The notes under the pieces: generated by a model
The model's database searches: none
Told to the model about the DNA's origin: nothing
The model's input: the letters and a program-made list of their open reading frames with translations, nothing else
From: an uncultured Armatimonadota bacterium
Lineage (GTDB): Bacteria; Armatimonadota; Fimbriimonadia; Fimbriimonadales; Fimbriimonadaceae
Reading direction: 5' to 3'
Length of the DNA stretch: 64,000 bases
NCBI GenBank assembly: GCA_903833215.1
Contig: CAILEM010000082.1
Coordinates: 46,975-110,974, forward strand
Translations under genes and position numbers: made by a program
Shown: positions 1 to 9,253 of the stretch, one piece after another
Position numbering within the stretch: the first letter of the stretch is position 1
Layout: every line of letters begins with the position of its first letter

Positions 1-2
1 GC

Positions 3-461
3 GATGCCGACCTTGCCACGCCGCAGGAAGAAACTGAAAAGCTACTCCCTCACATGACCCAGGGTGCAGACGTCGCGATTGGGAGCCGTCCGATGCGAGA
101 AAGTCAACTGGAGAAACACCAGCCGTTCATTCGGGAAATGTTTGGCCGAACCGCGAACAAGCTCATTCAGATCCTCGCAGTGCGCGGCATCCAAGACACT
201 CAGTGCGGTTTCAAGATGTTTACCAAGAAGGCCGCCCACGACATCTTCAGTCGGTGCAAGCTGGACGAGTTTGGGTTCGACTTTGAATGTCTGATGGTTG
301 CCCGAGATCTGGGTTATCGAATCGATGAAGTTCCCATTCGCTGGCTCGATCAAGAAGGTTCCAAGGTTGTTTTGATGCGCGATGGCCCACGCGCCCTGCG
401 GGATCTTGTTAGAATACGTGCCGCAGGCAAAAAGGGACGCCTGAAACTTCGATCAGACTAA
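3..461 (+). CDS. Family 2 glycosyltransferase, C-terminal part (5' end outside window)
   Basis: The reading frame is open from the left edge (frame starting at base 3) to the stop at 461, so the N-terminus is missing. The visible part begins with the metal-binding DADLATP block and continues with GSR and an RTANKLIQ...DTQCGFKMF block. This order is typical of GT2 polyprenyl-phosphate glycosyltransferases of the dolichyl-phosphate beta-glucosyltransferase type, which move a sugar from a nucleotide donor to a lipid phosphate at the inner membrane. The ATG at 54 is internal to the domain and is not the real start. The gene ends 4 bp before a SAM methyltransferase, suggesting a shared transcript. 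Donor and acceptor cannot be told from the sequence. Confidence 0.85.
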   Translation, partial: DADLATPQEETEKLLPHMTQGADVAIGSRPMRESQLEKHQPFIREMFGRTANKLIQILAVRGIQDTQCGFKMFTKKAAHDIFSRCKLDEFGFDFECLMVARDLGYRIDEVPIRWLDQEGSKVVLMRDGPRALRDLVRIRAAGKKGRLKLRSD

Positions 462-465
462 CGCG

Positions 466-1212
466 ATGAACCCAGGCGAATACACGAAGATGTTCGAACT
501 TGAGGACCACTATTGGTGGTTCGTCGGTCGTCGTCAGTTGGCACTCAAACTGCTCAAAGCCCATGCGACAGTAAGCAAGCCAGACGTTCTCGACCTTGGA
601 TGCGGAACCGGCGTTGTCTTGCGTGAACTCTCCAGCTGGGCGTCGCCAACTGGGCTCGACATGAGTGATCTCGCTTTGGGATTTTGCGACCAAAGATCGT
701 TAGGAAGACTTATCCAAGGTGATGGATCGAAACTCCCGATTGCGGACAAACAGTTCGATGCTGTAATCGGCCTCGACATCTTTGAGCATATCGAAGACCA
801 TGAAGCGGCCTTTGCTGAGGCTTATCGCGTGCTCCGTCCCGGTGGGATTTTGGTACTGAGCGTTCCTGCCTTCAAAAGCCTTTGGGGCCCTCACGATATC
901 GCTCTCATGCACTTCCGCCGATATCGCGCCAGCGAAGTCCGAGCGAAGCTCAAGGAGGCGGGTTTTGTCGTTCGTCGCTCCACCTATTCTGTTTTCTTCC
1001 TCTTCCCCATCGTCGTCGTATGGCGGCTCTTCGAAAAGCGCAAAACCGGGCCCGCGAAGGCCTCACTCGTTGGCGTTCCCAAATGGGCGAACTCAGCCCT
1101 CATCGCACTCCAGAACCTAGAGGCAGCGATCCTAACTTCCGTCAACTTGCCTTGGGGGAGTAGCGTCATCGCTGTCGCACAGCGCGTAGAAACCAATAGC
1201 GATAGCTCATGA
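466..1212 (+). CDS. Class I SAM-dependent methyltransferase
   Basis: A 248-residue protein with the Rossmann motif I DLGCGTG at residues 43-49 and a motif IV-like FDAVIGLDIFEHI stretch near 85-97. The N-terminal ELEDHYWWFVGRR segment is common in methyltransferases paired with polyprenyl-phosphate glycosyltransferases. A hydrophobic stretch (FFLFPIVVVW) near residue 180 may be a membrane contact. It starts 4 bp after the glycosyltransferase stop and its own stop overlaps the mqnA start (ATGA), so the three genes are probably one operon. The substrate is unknown; lipid-linked sugar or cell-surface glycan is an inference from the neighbour. Confidence 0.85.
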   Translation: MNPGEYTKMFELEDHYWWFVGRRQLALKLLKAHATVSKPDVLDLGCGTGVVLRELSSWASPTGLDMSDLALGFCDQRSLGRLIQGDGSKLPIADKQFDAVIGLDIFEHIEDHEAAFAEAYRVLRPGGILVLSVPAFKSLWGPHDIALMHFRRYRASEVRAKLKEAGFVVRRSTYSVFFLFPIVVVWRLFEKRKTGPAKASLVGVPKWANSALIALQNLEAAILTSVNLPWGSSVIAVAQRVETNSDSS

Positions 1213-2039
1213 AATATACAGTCGGCAGCGTGCCTTATCTGAACGCAAAGCCTCTCGTCCGGATTTTTGAAGATTGGGGAGACCAGAGCCCAGTCAAAGT
1301 CGTTTACGAAATCCCCTCAAAACTGCCGACGCTTTTGGCTAAAAATCAGGCTCAGGCGATCATGGTCTCCTCCATAGAATCTCTTCGGCACCCTAACAAA
1401 AGGATCGCAGAAGGTGTTTGTATTGGTTCTCAGCAGGAGGTCCTCAGCGTTCGAATCTTTAGCAAGGTTCATCCCGAGAAGATCCAGTCAATCGCTCTGG
1501 ACAGGAGTTCGATGACGAGTAATGCCCTCGCCAAAATCGTCCTCAAAGAACGGCATGGCGTTGACCCAATTGCTCATCCGATGTTGCCGAATATCTCCGA
1601 CATGCTTGCTGAGCACGATGCTTGCGTTCTTATCGGTGATAACGGAATGCGTGAGCAAGGCGAGGGTTTGCACATCCTCGATCTCGGGTTGGAGTGGTAT
1701 TACCTAACCGACCTCCCGTTCGTGTGGGCAGTCTGGCTGGGTGACGAAGGTCTCACGCCCGAGTTAGCAACCTGGCTCGCACTTGCCGAACTTGCCGGGC
1801 ACACCCGAATTGAGCAGGTCGCTGCGGATGCACCCGGGCACACCGGGATGTCGTTCGAGCAGTGCGATTACTATCTGCGACGGATCATGCATTACCCAAT
1901 GCGTGAGCGAGAACTCGCCGGCCTCCGCGAGTTCGGCAAGCTCCTGCTCGAACACGGGTTGATCGAAGAGGTCTTCACCCCCACCATCGTCAGCCCCGAT
2001 TTTTCGAGCGCGGCCAATTTCTTGAAGTCGCTGGCATAG
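1209..2039 (+). CDS. mqnA: Chorismate dehydratase MqnA (futalosine menaquinone pathway)
   Basis: A 276-residue protein of the MqnA/MqnD periplasmic-binding-protein fold. It opens with the family signature GSVPYLNAKPL and carries the PS.L..LL...QAQAIMVSSIE segment that lines the substrate cleft. MqnA dehydrates chorismate to 3-[(1-carboxyvinyl)oxy]benzoate, the first step of the futalosine route to menaquinone. Length is normal for the family. The start overlaps the preceding methyltransferase stop by 4 bp (ATGA), so translation is coupled. MqnA is favoured over MqnD by the N-terminal motif, although the two are homologous. No other mqn gene is in the window. Confidence 0.85.
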   Translation: MKYTVGSVPYLNAKPLVRIFEDWGDQSPVKVVYEIPSKLPTLLAKNQAQAIMVSSIESLRHPNKRIAEGVCIGSQQEVLSVRIFSKVHPEKIQSIALDRSSMTSNALAKIVLKERHGVDPIAHPMLPNISDMLAEHDACVLIGDNGMREQGEGLHILDLGLEWYYLTDLPFVWAVWLGDEGLTPELATWLALAELAGHTRIEQVAADAPGHTGMSFEQCDYYLRRIMHYPMRERELAGLREFGKLLLEHGLIEEVFTPTIVSPDFSSAANFLKSLA

Positions 2040-2095
2040 AAATCGAACAGACGCCACAGCCACCGAACCCGCCATCCAACTGAGGTCCTTCGGTT

Positions 2096-2415
2096 AACCA
2101 ATCCGGTTTACCGAAGGTAATCCTCTCCAAGAAGCGAAGGCATGCCCCGTCGACGGGGCTTGCCAGGAGTAATTCCCGCCTTGGCCGCCTTCCCTGAAAG
2201 GGATGCGTCTGGGCACGAAGAGTGTCAGGACGCGCGTCGAGCCACGTACCCTGACCCAGGGCAGGAACAATCCGAACGGCAAAAGACGGAACACCTTTGG
2301 CGTACGATACGGTTTCGTGCCTCATTCCAGGGTAGAACCGTCGCCGGTTCAACCCTTCGCTTTTTGGAGATCATCGCCTTTGGCGAATGGGAAGGGGTTG
2401 TTCTCCAATCTTCTT
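2096..2415. repeat. Long imperfect inverted-repeat element between mqnA and the decarboxylase gene
   Basis: The 380-bp gap between convergent genes holds no credible gene. It contains a perfect 16-bp palindrome at 2144-2159 (GCCCCGTCGACGGGGC). The stretch at about 2112-2140 reappears in inverted orientation at about 2350-2380 (tccaagaagcgaagg against ccttcgctttttgga), and inner segments (ccctgaaagggatgcg...ggcacgaa against ttcgtgcctcattccaggg) are also roughly mirrored. It may act as a bidirectional terminator or be a non-coding repeat. Small ORFs across it have repeat-like composition and were not called. Confidence 0.55.
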
Positions 2416-2422
2416 TGGGCGG

Positions 2423-3892
2423 CTAATCACGCCATTCCATGGCCAATTCTTCACCAATTCCGAGGACGTCGGCGACCAATGCATCCATGTCTTCGAACCT
2501 TGTGCGGTGATTCACGATGGCGACCCGAATCACGTATTTTCCGGAGATCGTCGTACCGGATGGCATTGCCAATCCTCGCTCTTGAAGGCGCAGCAGGAGT
2601 TCTTCGTTTAAGGCGTTGAGGCGATCTCCGGAAATGGAGTCGGATCGATACCGGAAGCAGACGATGTTCAGCATCGTCGGAGCGACAAGTTCGAGACTAG
2701 GGTCAGCCTCTACTAAGCGGGTGAGATGACGCGCCTCTTCGACGTTCATCTCAATCGCATCGGCAAAGCAGTCCATGCCGTACGCCTTGATGCACATCCA
2801 AGCTTTCAGCGCTTTGAATCCACGACTGAGTTCGAAGCCTCTTTCTGAGATCTGAAGCCCCTCGGTCACAAAACCTCGATGGGAAGTAGCGAGATAGGCG
2901 GCGCCCTTTGCGAACGCCGCTCGATGCGCGACGGGATCTTTCACCAGTGTGCACGCAATCTCGAACGGCAGGTACATCCACTTGTGGAGGTCGAACACGA
3001 CCGAGTCCACACGCTCCAGTCCGTCCACCAGGGGCCGGAGCGCAGGCGAGACAGCAGCGAGTGCACCAAACGCGCCGTCGGCGTGAAGCCACAAACCCTC
3101 CGCATGACATAGGTCGGCCAACGCATTGATATCGTCGATGGCACCCGTATTAACGGTCCCGACATTGGCGATCACACAGAACGGCTGAAATCCGTTGGCT
3201 CGATCCTCTGCAATGCGGCGACGGACATCCTCCACATCCACGCGATAGCTCGCATCAACTGGGCTCATGCGAAACGATTCACTGCCGAGCCCCATCAGTT
3301 CCGCTGCTTTCTGGACCCAGCTATGCGTTTCCGTCGAGCCGTAGAAGGTCAGCTTGGGCGCGTTGTGCAGACCGTTTGCCCGCACATCAAATCCAGCTTT
3401 TGCATGTCGTGCAACGTTGAGGGCAGTAAGGTTTCCCATGCTTCCACCGCTGCTCAATATTCCGCTGGCGTTGGCATCGTAACCCATCGCCTCCTTCATC
3501 CAATCGACGACCTGCATCTCGACAAAGTACGAGCCCTGATTACCACCCGCACAGTTCGGATCGACATCTGAGGCGAGCATGTCCGCCATCGAGGCTAACG
3601 GCAAACCTGGCCCCATCACCCAACCGTGGAATCGAGGATGCGGATTTCCAAGCCGGTAGGGTTTGACGTGCTCCAGGAAGTCCTCGTAGGCTTTGACCTC
3701 GCCCTGAGGCTCGCGTGGAAGCGATTCATGGCGTATAACATCCTTCGCTGCTTCCGACATCTCACGCCACACCGGGCCCTGCCGAAGCCCCTGGACACCA
3801 TCGATCATCTCATCCACCATTCGGTGGGCCAAAGCGCGAAACGCTTGCCAATCGGTTGGGTCGAGGGTTGGCAAGTCGTTTCGGTTAAGCAT
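2423..3892 (-). CDS. Pyridoxal-5'-phosphate-dependent group II amino-acid decarboxylase
   Basis: A 489-residue member of the PLP-dependent decarboxylase family (glutamate/aromatic-L-amino-acid/diaminobutyrate decarboxylases). Visible hallmarks are NPHPRFHGW near residue 83, SSGGSMGN near 147-154, HADGAFG at 270-276 (Asp272 pairs with the pyridine nitrogen) and DLHKWMYLP with the Schiff-base lysine at 304. Length and motif spacing are normal. The substrate cannot be fixed; the sequence looks closer to aromatic amino-acid decarboxylases than to GadB. It stands alone and converges on mqnA across a repeat element. Confidence 0.85.
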   Translation of the reverse strand: MLNRNDLPTLDPTDWQAFRALAHRMVDEMIDGVQGLRQGPVWREMSEAAKDVIRHESLPREPQGEVKAYEDFLEHVKPYRLGNPHPRFHGWVMGPGLPLASMADMLASDVDPNCAGGNQGSYFVEMQVVDWMKEAMGYDANASGILSSGGSMGNLTALNVARHAKAGFDVRANGLHNAPKLTFYGSTETHSWVQKAAELMGLGSESFRMSPVDASYRVDVEDVRRRIAEDRANGFQPFCVIANVGTVNTGAIDDINALADLCHAEGLWLHADGAFGALAAVSPALRPLVDGLERVDSVVFDLHKWMYLPFEIACTLVKDPVAHRAAFAKGAAYLATSHRGFVTEGLQISERGFELSRGFKALKAWMCIKAYGMDCFADAIEMNVEEARHLTRLVEADPSLELVAPTMLNIVCFRYRSDSISGDRLNALNEELLLRLQERGLAMPSGTTISGKYVIRVAIVNHRTRFEDMDALVADVLGIGEELAMEWRD

Positions 3893-3966
3893 GTGTCAGA
3901 GATTATCCCGTTTCGAAGCCGGACGCCTCCGGCACAGTACGGGACAATCTCGGCGTAAACAGAACC

Positions 3967-4542
3967 TTAATTGGCGATCGAACCCGGCTTGGGTTGGACG
4001 ACGCGCAAGAAGGAGTACTCGTGGCGAAACTTGTAGGCACCGCCAGCAAGTTTGGTTTCTCTCAACAAGCTCAGCTTTTCTTTTCCGATCGTCAAGGTCT
4101 GTCTGATCTCTACATCGGCCTTGTTTTCGGTTCCTTTGCCAAGCAATAGGATTTTGCCGGTACCGTCGGTTTTCAATCGATCAGCGCCTTCGATCACATA
4201 GATCGTCTTGGATTTATCATCCGCACTTTCGACGGTGTATGTGGCACCCTTCAGGTCCACCGCGACGAAATCTTTGTCTTGGACGACCTTATTGGGGCCG
4301 TCGTCGTACACATAGCGGAACGTGAGACCGCCACCCTCCTTGTTCCCTGATATGCGGAGCAACGTTGGAAGCCTGACAAGCGAGTTGTCCGAATAATCCT
4401 TGTACGTGAGCGTCCCGATGTAACTACCAACCAGGGCTTGGTCGATATCGGGAAGCGGCTTTGACTGAAACGAGGTGATGAGAAAAGTGAGAGGAAGGAT
4501 CACGAGTAAGGGATACGCACGGAAACAAGACATTGGCGGCAA
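3967..4542 (-). CDS. Secreted protein of unknown function
   Basis: A 191-residue protein with a hydrophobic N-terminal segment (AYPLLVILPLTFLITSF) that fits a signal peptide. The rest is rich in beta-type segments (GSYIGTLTYKDYSDN, LTFRYVYDDG, ADVEIRQTLTIGKEKLSLLRE), suggesting a small extracytoplasmic beta-sandwich or lipocalin-like domain. No family was recognised. It lies 74 bp upstream of the decarboxylase on the same strand, and a dispersed repeat element begins 14 bp upstream of its start. A separate secreted protein at 33678-34163 has a similar size and style but no clear alignment. Confidence 0.6.
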   Translation of the reverse strand: MPPMSCFRAYPLLVILPLTFLITSFQSKPLPDIDQALVGSYIGTLTYKDYSDNSLVRLPTLLRISGNKEGGGLTFRYVYDDGPNKVVQDKDFVAVDLKGATYTVESADDKSKTIYVIEGADRLKTDGTGKILLLGKGTENKADVEIRQTLTIGKEKLSLLRETKLAGGAYKFRHEYSFLRVVQPKPGSIAN

Positions 4543-4555
4543 CCATTTCCGCCAA

Positions 4556-4774
4556 TTACCAGCCCCGTAGTCGCCGGTGATCGTACCGGCGAACGGCTCG
4601 ACGAGTTTCTCTGTGCCTCCGTCCGAAGCGATCCAAATCGTCGCTTCACTTCGCGGGTTGCTGCGTCGGTACGATCACCGCCGACTACAGGGGTGGTCGG
4701 TGCTTGTCGTGTTCGTCTTCATTTCACAGGCTGCTCGGCACCACGGGAACGCCGACTATGGGGGCTGCTGGTAA
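4556..4774. repeat. Dispersed inverted-repeat element, copy 1
   Basis: The element begins ATTACCAGCCCCGTAGTCGCC and ends with a near reverse complement (ggcg/gccgactatgggggctgctggtaat). Inner segments ggtgatcgtaccgg and gtcggtacgatcaccgccgactac are also mirrored. The same sequence words and arrangement occur at 43583-43905, so this is a dispersed family. It contains no gene and sits between the secreted-protein start and the porin stop. Confidence 0.7.
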
Positions 4775-4777
4775 TAG

Positions 4778-5980
4778 TCAGAACCTAATGACGAATTGAA
4801 CGTAACCGAACGTCATTTGATTAGACGCTCCGCCGACGTTTTGCACGAAGTTACCAGCGTTGAACATAGCAACTCCCGCTGAGAGGGTTGCGTTCTTCAT
4901 CGGCGAGTAGATCGCCTCAAGGTCTAGCTCCCGACCAATCTCACGACCACTCAAGCCGGTTGGGTCAATGAATTTGCCACCGTCGCGAGCATTTACACCT
5001 CCGGTGGCGGCGTACCAGCCATCGGACGCATCCCGAAGCGAGTAGGCATGGCCACTGGCACGGAAGGTCCAATTCGAGCAGGGTTTCGACTCAAGCGCAA
5101 CCCCGACATGGTTCATGTTCTTCCATCCCGTCATATCCGATAGGCCGTACGCGTTGTGGTTAGAAGGATAGAGATTATCGAAAGTTCGCGAGGTGTTGGC
5201 ATCCCCGCCGCCGCTGGCGGCATCCGCTGTCACGCTGATGGTCGTCTTCGGTAACAGCGTTCGAGTGGCCTTGGCATGCCAAGCCCATGCTCGCTGGTCG
5301 CGGCCATTGTTCGTACCTGTCTGAACGGCACCCTCCAAGTCGACGCGAACGGATCCTGCCTTTAGAGACATGAAATGATCCAAAGTCTGAATATCGATTC
5401 CAGCGGTTGCCCCAAGATCGTGCTTGGTGATAAGGCTCGTCGTGCCCCAAGTTCGGTCAACGTGGGTGATCGCCCCAACCCGCGCTGTTTCGGGCTTGTT
5501 GTTGGCGACTCCCAATCGTCCATCCCAGATGTCCCACTGGCCCGACTGTACTCTCGCAGCATCGAAGGAACGGGCGAGATTAAGCCACTCCGCAGAACCG
5601 ATGAGGCGCTGTTCGCCAAGGTCGATTTTTTGACGTCCACCCGTAAAGACGGCTTGCTTGGCATCGTATTGCAGATATGCAAGCGATAGGTCGCTGGCAT
5701 CGCCGCTGCCGTTCAGGTTCTGGGTCCAAAACGCATCATGAGCGTATTGGTACTCGACTTTGGCGCTTGCTCTTGGGCTTAGGTCAAACAGTGAACCGAC
5801 TCGAACTCTTGTGAAAAGATCGACTCGATTCTTTCCGGAAGGGCTAGAAAAGGTTGGATCGATGTGCCGCTCATACCGCTCCCGGTCTTCAAAATACGGG
5901 TGCATATACGACGGTGTTTCTGATTGAGTGAATGGCAAGTAAATGAAAATCATGGCGTTCAACGTTGAAGGCAGGTTCAC
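4778..5980 (-). CDS. Alginate-export-type outer-membrane beta-barrel protein
   Basis: A 400-residue protein resembling the alginate export domain family (AlgE-like 18-strand porins). It shows alternating aromatic/polar beta strands (RVDLFTRVRVG, ASAKVEYQYAHDAF, AVFTGGRQKIDLGEQRLIG) and ends YVQFVIRF, the C-terminal aromatic signal for outer-membrane insertion. The QKIDLG.QRLIG...W segment is typical of the family. The called start is GTG at 5980; an internal ATG at 5953 is possible. Neither gives a convincing signal peptide, so the true N-terminus is uncertain. In this family the role is polysaccharide or small-solute passage; with nearby fucosidases, oligosaccharide transport is an inference. 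Confidence 0.75.
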   Translation of the reverse strand: MNLPSTLNAMIFIYLPFTQSETPSYMHPYFEDRERYERHIDPTFSSPSGKNRVDLFTRVRVGSLFDLSPRASAKVEYQYAHDAFWTQNLNGSGDASDLSLAYLQYDAKQAVFTGGRQKIDLGEQRLIGSAEWLNLARSFDAARVQSGQWDIWDGRLGVANNKPETARVGAITHVDRTWGTTSLITKHDLGATAGIDIQTLDHFMSLKAGSVRVDLEGAVQTGTNNGRDQRAWAWHAKATRTLLPKTTISVTADAASGGGDANTSRTFDNLYPSNHNAYGLSDMTGWKNMNHVGVALESKPCSNWTFRASGHAYSLRDASDGWYAATGGVNARDGGKFIDPTGLSGREIGRELDLEAIYSPMKNATLSAGVAMFNAGNFVQNVGGASNQMTFGYVQFVIRF

Positions 5981-6060
5981 TATGAATTCACGATCTATCC
6001 CGTCGCTACTCTTTGCGCTAGAAGCCGCAACTCGGAAGTCAGTTAATCGGTAATTCTACG

Positions 6061-6459
6061 GAGGTGAAGCCTCCAGCCGAAGCCACCGGCGGAGCCTGGA
6101 GGCTACCCAGAGAGTGCTCGGAATGCGAACGCAACGATTTCCTCCAAAAGTAGGCGGTTCTAGCCTCCAGGCTCCGCTATCGCTCCGGCTGGAGGCATCA
6201 TCGTTGGGTGATGTTTGCGATGGTGGCTGAGGAAGCTGATCGGTTTTCTGCCTGACTACTTCGGCGTTGCCGCACACGACCGGCACAAACATTGGCTGGC
6301 GTTCAGCAGCCTCACCTCCAAAGGCAGGCGGTTCTAGCCTCCGGGCTCCGCTATCGCTCCGGCTGGAGGCATCATCGGTGGGTGATGTTTGCGATGGTGG
6401 CTGAGGAAGCTGATCGGTTTTCTGCCTGACAGCTTCGGCGTTGCCTCATACGTCCGGCA
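6061..6459. repeat. Tandem 145-bp repeats with internal hairpins (gap 5981-6496)
   Basis: Two direct copies lie at 6141-6285 and 6315-6459, starting cctccaaa and ending cggca, with only scattered differences and a 29-bp spacer. Each contains the hairpin gcctcc(a/g)g...gctccgctatcgctccgg...ctggaggc. A related hairpin with agcctccag/ctggaggct arms lies at 6066-6104. ORFs across this stretch encode repeat-derived, low-complexity peptides and were not called. The rest of the gap shows nothing else. Confidence 0.8.
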
Positions 6460-6532
6460 TCACCTCTGGTGATATTCGAATCGCCAGCGCAAGGCTGTGA
6501 ACCTCGGGCGAAATGGCGAGTCAAAAGATTCG

Positions 6533-7789
6533 ATGATGAGTCTGCTCGCAGCTTGCGTGCTCGCAACTGCACCCTCTTCCGACCACCTCGGCTGGTTTCG
6601 TGATGCCCGACTTGGCATGTTTATCCATTGGGGTCCCGTGAGCCTTCGTGGCACCGAGATCGGATGGTCGCGGGGCGACTCGGTACCCATCGAGGAGTAC
6701 GACAACCTTTACAAGCGGTTCAACCCGACCGGATTCAATGCCGACGAATGGATGACGATCGCCAAGCGCGCTGGCTTCCGCTATGTCGTTCCAACCGCCA
6801 AGCATCACGATGGGTTCTGCCTTTGGCCCTCACGTGAGACGAGCCACAACATCATGGCCTCGCCATTCCATCGCGACATCATGGGCGAGATTACGGGAGC
6901 GGCGAAGAGCCACGGGATGACGATGTGCTCGTACTACTCCATCCTCGACTGGCGAAGCCCCCTCTATGGAACCGGCAGTCCTGGTGGCACGACCATCAAG
7001 CCAATGCCGAACATGGCCCGACACATGATGATCGTGCGAGAAGAAGTCGCTGAACTTATCAAGAACTACGGCATCAAGATGGTGTGGTTCGATGGGCAGT
7101 GGGAAAAGCCTTACACGCGAGACGACTCGATTGGACTCAATAACTACCTGCGGGGACTGTCACCTGACCTGATCATCAACGACAGGGTCAACTCCCCCAA
7201 GCTCCAACCTGGCGACCCGGTTGGAGACTATAAGACGCCTGAGCAGACCATCGGCAGCTACAACACCCAAGAGCCCTGGGAGACATGTATGACTCTCGGC
7301 GACCAGTGGGCTTACCGACCGAACGACCATTACAAGACCGTCCCGCAGATTCTCAAGGTCTTGATTCAGACCGTGACAGGTGACGGCAACCTACTTTTGA
7401 ACGTAGGTCCAGATGAAACCGGCCGTATTCCCGCCATCCAGCAGAAGCTCTTGACCGGCCTCGGAGATTGGGTCGGAAAATACGGACAGAGCATCTACGG
7501 AACTCGCGGCGGCCCATTCAAGAACGGCGAATGGGGTGGCACTACCCGCAAAGGAAAGACTGTTTATGTCCACATCCTGAACTGGGGCAACGGCGAAATC
7601 CAATTGCCTTCACTTCCCGCACGCATCACCAAGAGCCGAGTGCTTCAAAAAGGCATTCAAGTGATTTGCGTCAATAGCCCAACTGGCCTGACCCTGAAGC
7701 TAAAGGGCAATCCTCCTTCTGAACCAACGACACTACGAATCGACCTCGACAAAGATGCTTGGTCGCTTGGCACGATTGAATCCAAATAA
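6533..7789 (+). CDS. GH29 alpha-L-fucosidase
   Basis: A retaining alpha-L-fucosidase of glycoside hydrolase family 29. The family signatures GMFIHWGPVS and TAKHHDGFCLWPS are present, and the nucleophile Asp lies in VWFDG (residue 187 from this start). A short hydrophobic N-terminus (MMSLLAACVLATAPSS) looks like a signal peptide; this ATG is preferred to the upstream in-frame GTG at 6497, which would put 12 polar residues before it. About 418 residues, a single catalytic domain without the C-terminal module of its neighbour at 9254. The two GH29 genes share long identical blocks (EEYDNLYKRFNPT; NLLLNVGPDETGRI against NVLLDVGPKPDGRI), so they are paralogues. Confidence 0.9.
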   Translation: MMSLLAACVLATAPSSDHLGWFRDARLGMFIHWGPVSLRGTEIGWSRGDSVPIEEYDNLYKRFNPTGFNADEWMTIAKRAGFRYVVPTAKHHDGFCLWPSRETSHNIMASPFHRDIMGEITGAAKSHGMTMCSYYSILDWRSPLYGTGSPGGTTIKPMPNMARHMMIVREEVAELIKNYGIKMVWFDGQWEKPYTRDDSIGLNNYLRGLSPDLIINDRVNSPKLQPGDPVGDYKTPEQTIGSYNTQEPWETCMTLGDQWAYRPNDHYKTVPQILKVLIQTVTGDGNLLLNVGPDETGRIPAIQQKLLTGLGDWVGKYGQSIYGTRGGPFKNGEWGGTTRKGKTVYVHILNWGNGEIQLPSLPARITKSRVLQKGIQVICVNSPTGLTLKLKGNPPSEPTTLRIDLDKDAWSLGTIESK

Positions 7790-7848
7790 CGTGATCCTAT
7801 CCCTTAGCCATTCCGAACTCACCGATGAGGCCGGCGAACTTCGAAACT

Positions 7849-9147
7849 ATGCAACGACAATTCACACTCCAGCAATCTGATATTCCTACCCACTGGTACA
7901 ACATCGTGGCCGACCTGCCCGTCGCGCCCGAACCGCCGCTGCATCCAGGCACGATGCAACCAGCCGGTCCCCAAGACCTTCAGGCGATCTTCTGCGACGA
8001 GATCATTGGCCAGGAAGTTTCTGGCGAGCGGTGGATTGAGATTCCAGAAGAGGTCCGCGACGGCATGGCCCAGTGGCGACCGACCCCGCTGTATCGCGCG
8101 CTCCGACTTGAAAAGGCGCTCGGCACTCCGGCTCACATCTATTTCAAGTTTGAAGGTACGAGTCCGGTTGGAAGTCATAAGTTGAACACCGCACTTGCCC
8201 AGGCGTACTACAACAAACGGGCCGGAATCAAGCGGCTTGCCACCGAGACCGGCGCGGGACAATGGGGCTGCTCGATGGCCCTCGCCTGCAATATGGTCGG
8301 GCTCGATTGCACCGTCTACATGGTGAAGGTGAGCTTTACCCAAAAGCCGTATCGCAAGTCGATGATGCAGGTCTTTGGGGCAGAAGTCTTTGCCAGTCCC
8401 AGCGAACACACCGCTTACGGACGCAAGGTACTCGCCGAAACTCCTGATTCTCCGGGTTCGCTTGGCATCGCCATCAGCGAGGCACTAGAGGACACCGTCA
8501 CCCATCCCGGCGTGAAGTACGCCTTGGGAAGCGTCACGAATCACGTTCTGCTGCATCAAACCGTTATCGGACTAGAGGCAAAGAAGCAGATGGAGATGTC
8601 GGGCGACACTCCCGATGTGATCATCGGCTGCACCGGCGGCGGATCGAACTTTGCCGGTTTGGCGTTCCCCTATCTCGCCGACAAGATCGCGGGCAAAGAG
8701 ATGCGGGTGGTCGCGGTGGAGCCCGAATCTTGCCCATCGCTGACCAAAGGCGAATTCCGCTATGACTTCGGCGATACCGGACAAATGACCCCGCTGTTCA
8801 AGATGTATACGCTGGGCAGCGACTTTATCCCACCTGGAATTCATGCCGGAGGCCTTCGCTACCACGGCATGTCCCCGCTCGTGAGCCTATGCAAGGACCA
8901 GGGCCTGATTGAAGCGGTTGCGTACCCGCAGGATACGGTCTTCGATGCCGCCGTCCAGTTTGCGCGAGCCGAGGGGATCATTCCCGCACCCGAGTCGTCC
9001 CACGCGATCAAGGCCGCCATCGACGAAGCGCTTCGTGCCAAAGAAGAAGGCAAAGAGCGGGTCATCCTGTTCAACCTAAGCGGCCACGGCCTATTGGATC
9101 TCGGCGCCTACGACCGCTATTTCGCGGGCGAACTCAACCAGGTGTAG
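7849..9147 (+). CDS. trpB: Tryptophan synthase beta-like enzyme TrpB2
   Basis: A PLP enzyme of the TrpB2 subgroup (about 432 residues), which makes tryptophan from indole and serine. The [11 protein letters not shown] segment holds the cofactor lysine (residue 111 from this start), and [11 protein letters not shown] is the phosphate-binding glycine loop. The N-terminus [16 protein letters not shown] is typical of TrpB2. I chose ATG 7849 because family members begin a few residues before that block; ATG 7825 is the longer alternative. No trpA is adjacent, consistent with TrpB2 enzymes acting outside the classical trp operon. It lies between two fucosidase genes with no evident functional link and is followed by a strong terminator hairpin. 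Confidence 0.9.
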   Translation: MQRQFTLQQSDIPTHWYNIVADLPVAPEPPLHPGTMQPAGPQDLQAIFCDEIIGQEVSGERWIEIPEEVRDGMAQWRPTPLYRALRLEKALGTPAHIYFKFEGTSPVGSHKLNTALAQAYYNKRAGIKRLATETGAGQWGCSMALACNMVGLDCTVYMVKVSFTQKPYRKSMMQVFGAEVFASPSEHTAYGRKVLAETPDSPGSLGIAISEALEDTVTHPGVKYALGSVTNHVLLHQTVIGLEAKKQMEMSGDTPDVIIGCTGGGSNFAGLAFPYLADKIAGKEMRVVAVEPESCPSLTKGEFRYDFGDTGQMTPLFKMYTLGSDFIPPGIHAGGLRYHGMSPLVSLCKDQGLIEAVAYPQDTVFDAAVQFARAEGIIPAPESSHAIKAAIDEALRAKEEGKERVILFNLSGHGLLDLGAYDRYFAGELNQV

Positions 9148-9150
9148 TGA

Positions 9151-9190
9151 ATGAGACCCCCGCGCCCATGAATTGGCACGGGGGCCTCAT
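9151..9190 (+). terminator. Terminator-like hairpin after trpB2
   Basis: Arms atgagaccccc(g) and (c)gggggcctcat flank an inner gcgcccatgaattggcac segment, forming a long GC-rich hairpin that begins 3 bp after the trpB2 stop. There is no clear T tract, so termination may depend on the hairpin alone. Confidence 0.6.
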
Positions 9191-9253
9191 GGCGAACTTA
9201 CGGGTTTCCCGACGTTCTAATAACCATAGGGCGACTTATCGCCTTGTATTGCC

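Noticed and set aside
2142..2619. ORFs of 94 and 138 residues in the gap after mqnA
   Set aside because: They run through an inverted-repeat element and into the 3' end of the decarboxylase gene on the other strand, with no protein-like domain pattern.
6056..6572. ORFs of 78 and 66 residues on the minus strand
   Set aside because: They are translations of the 145-bp tandem repeats.
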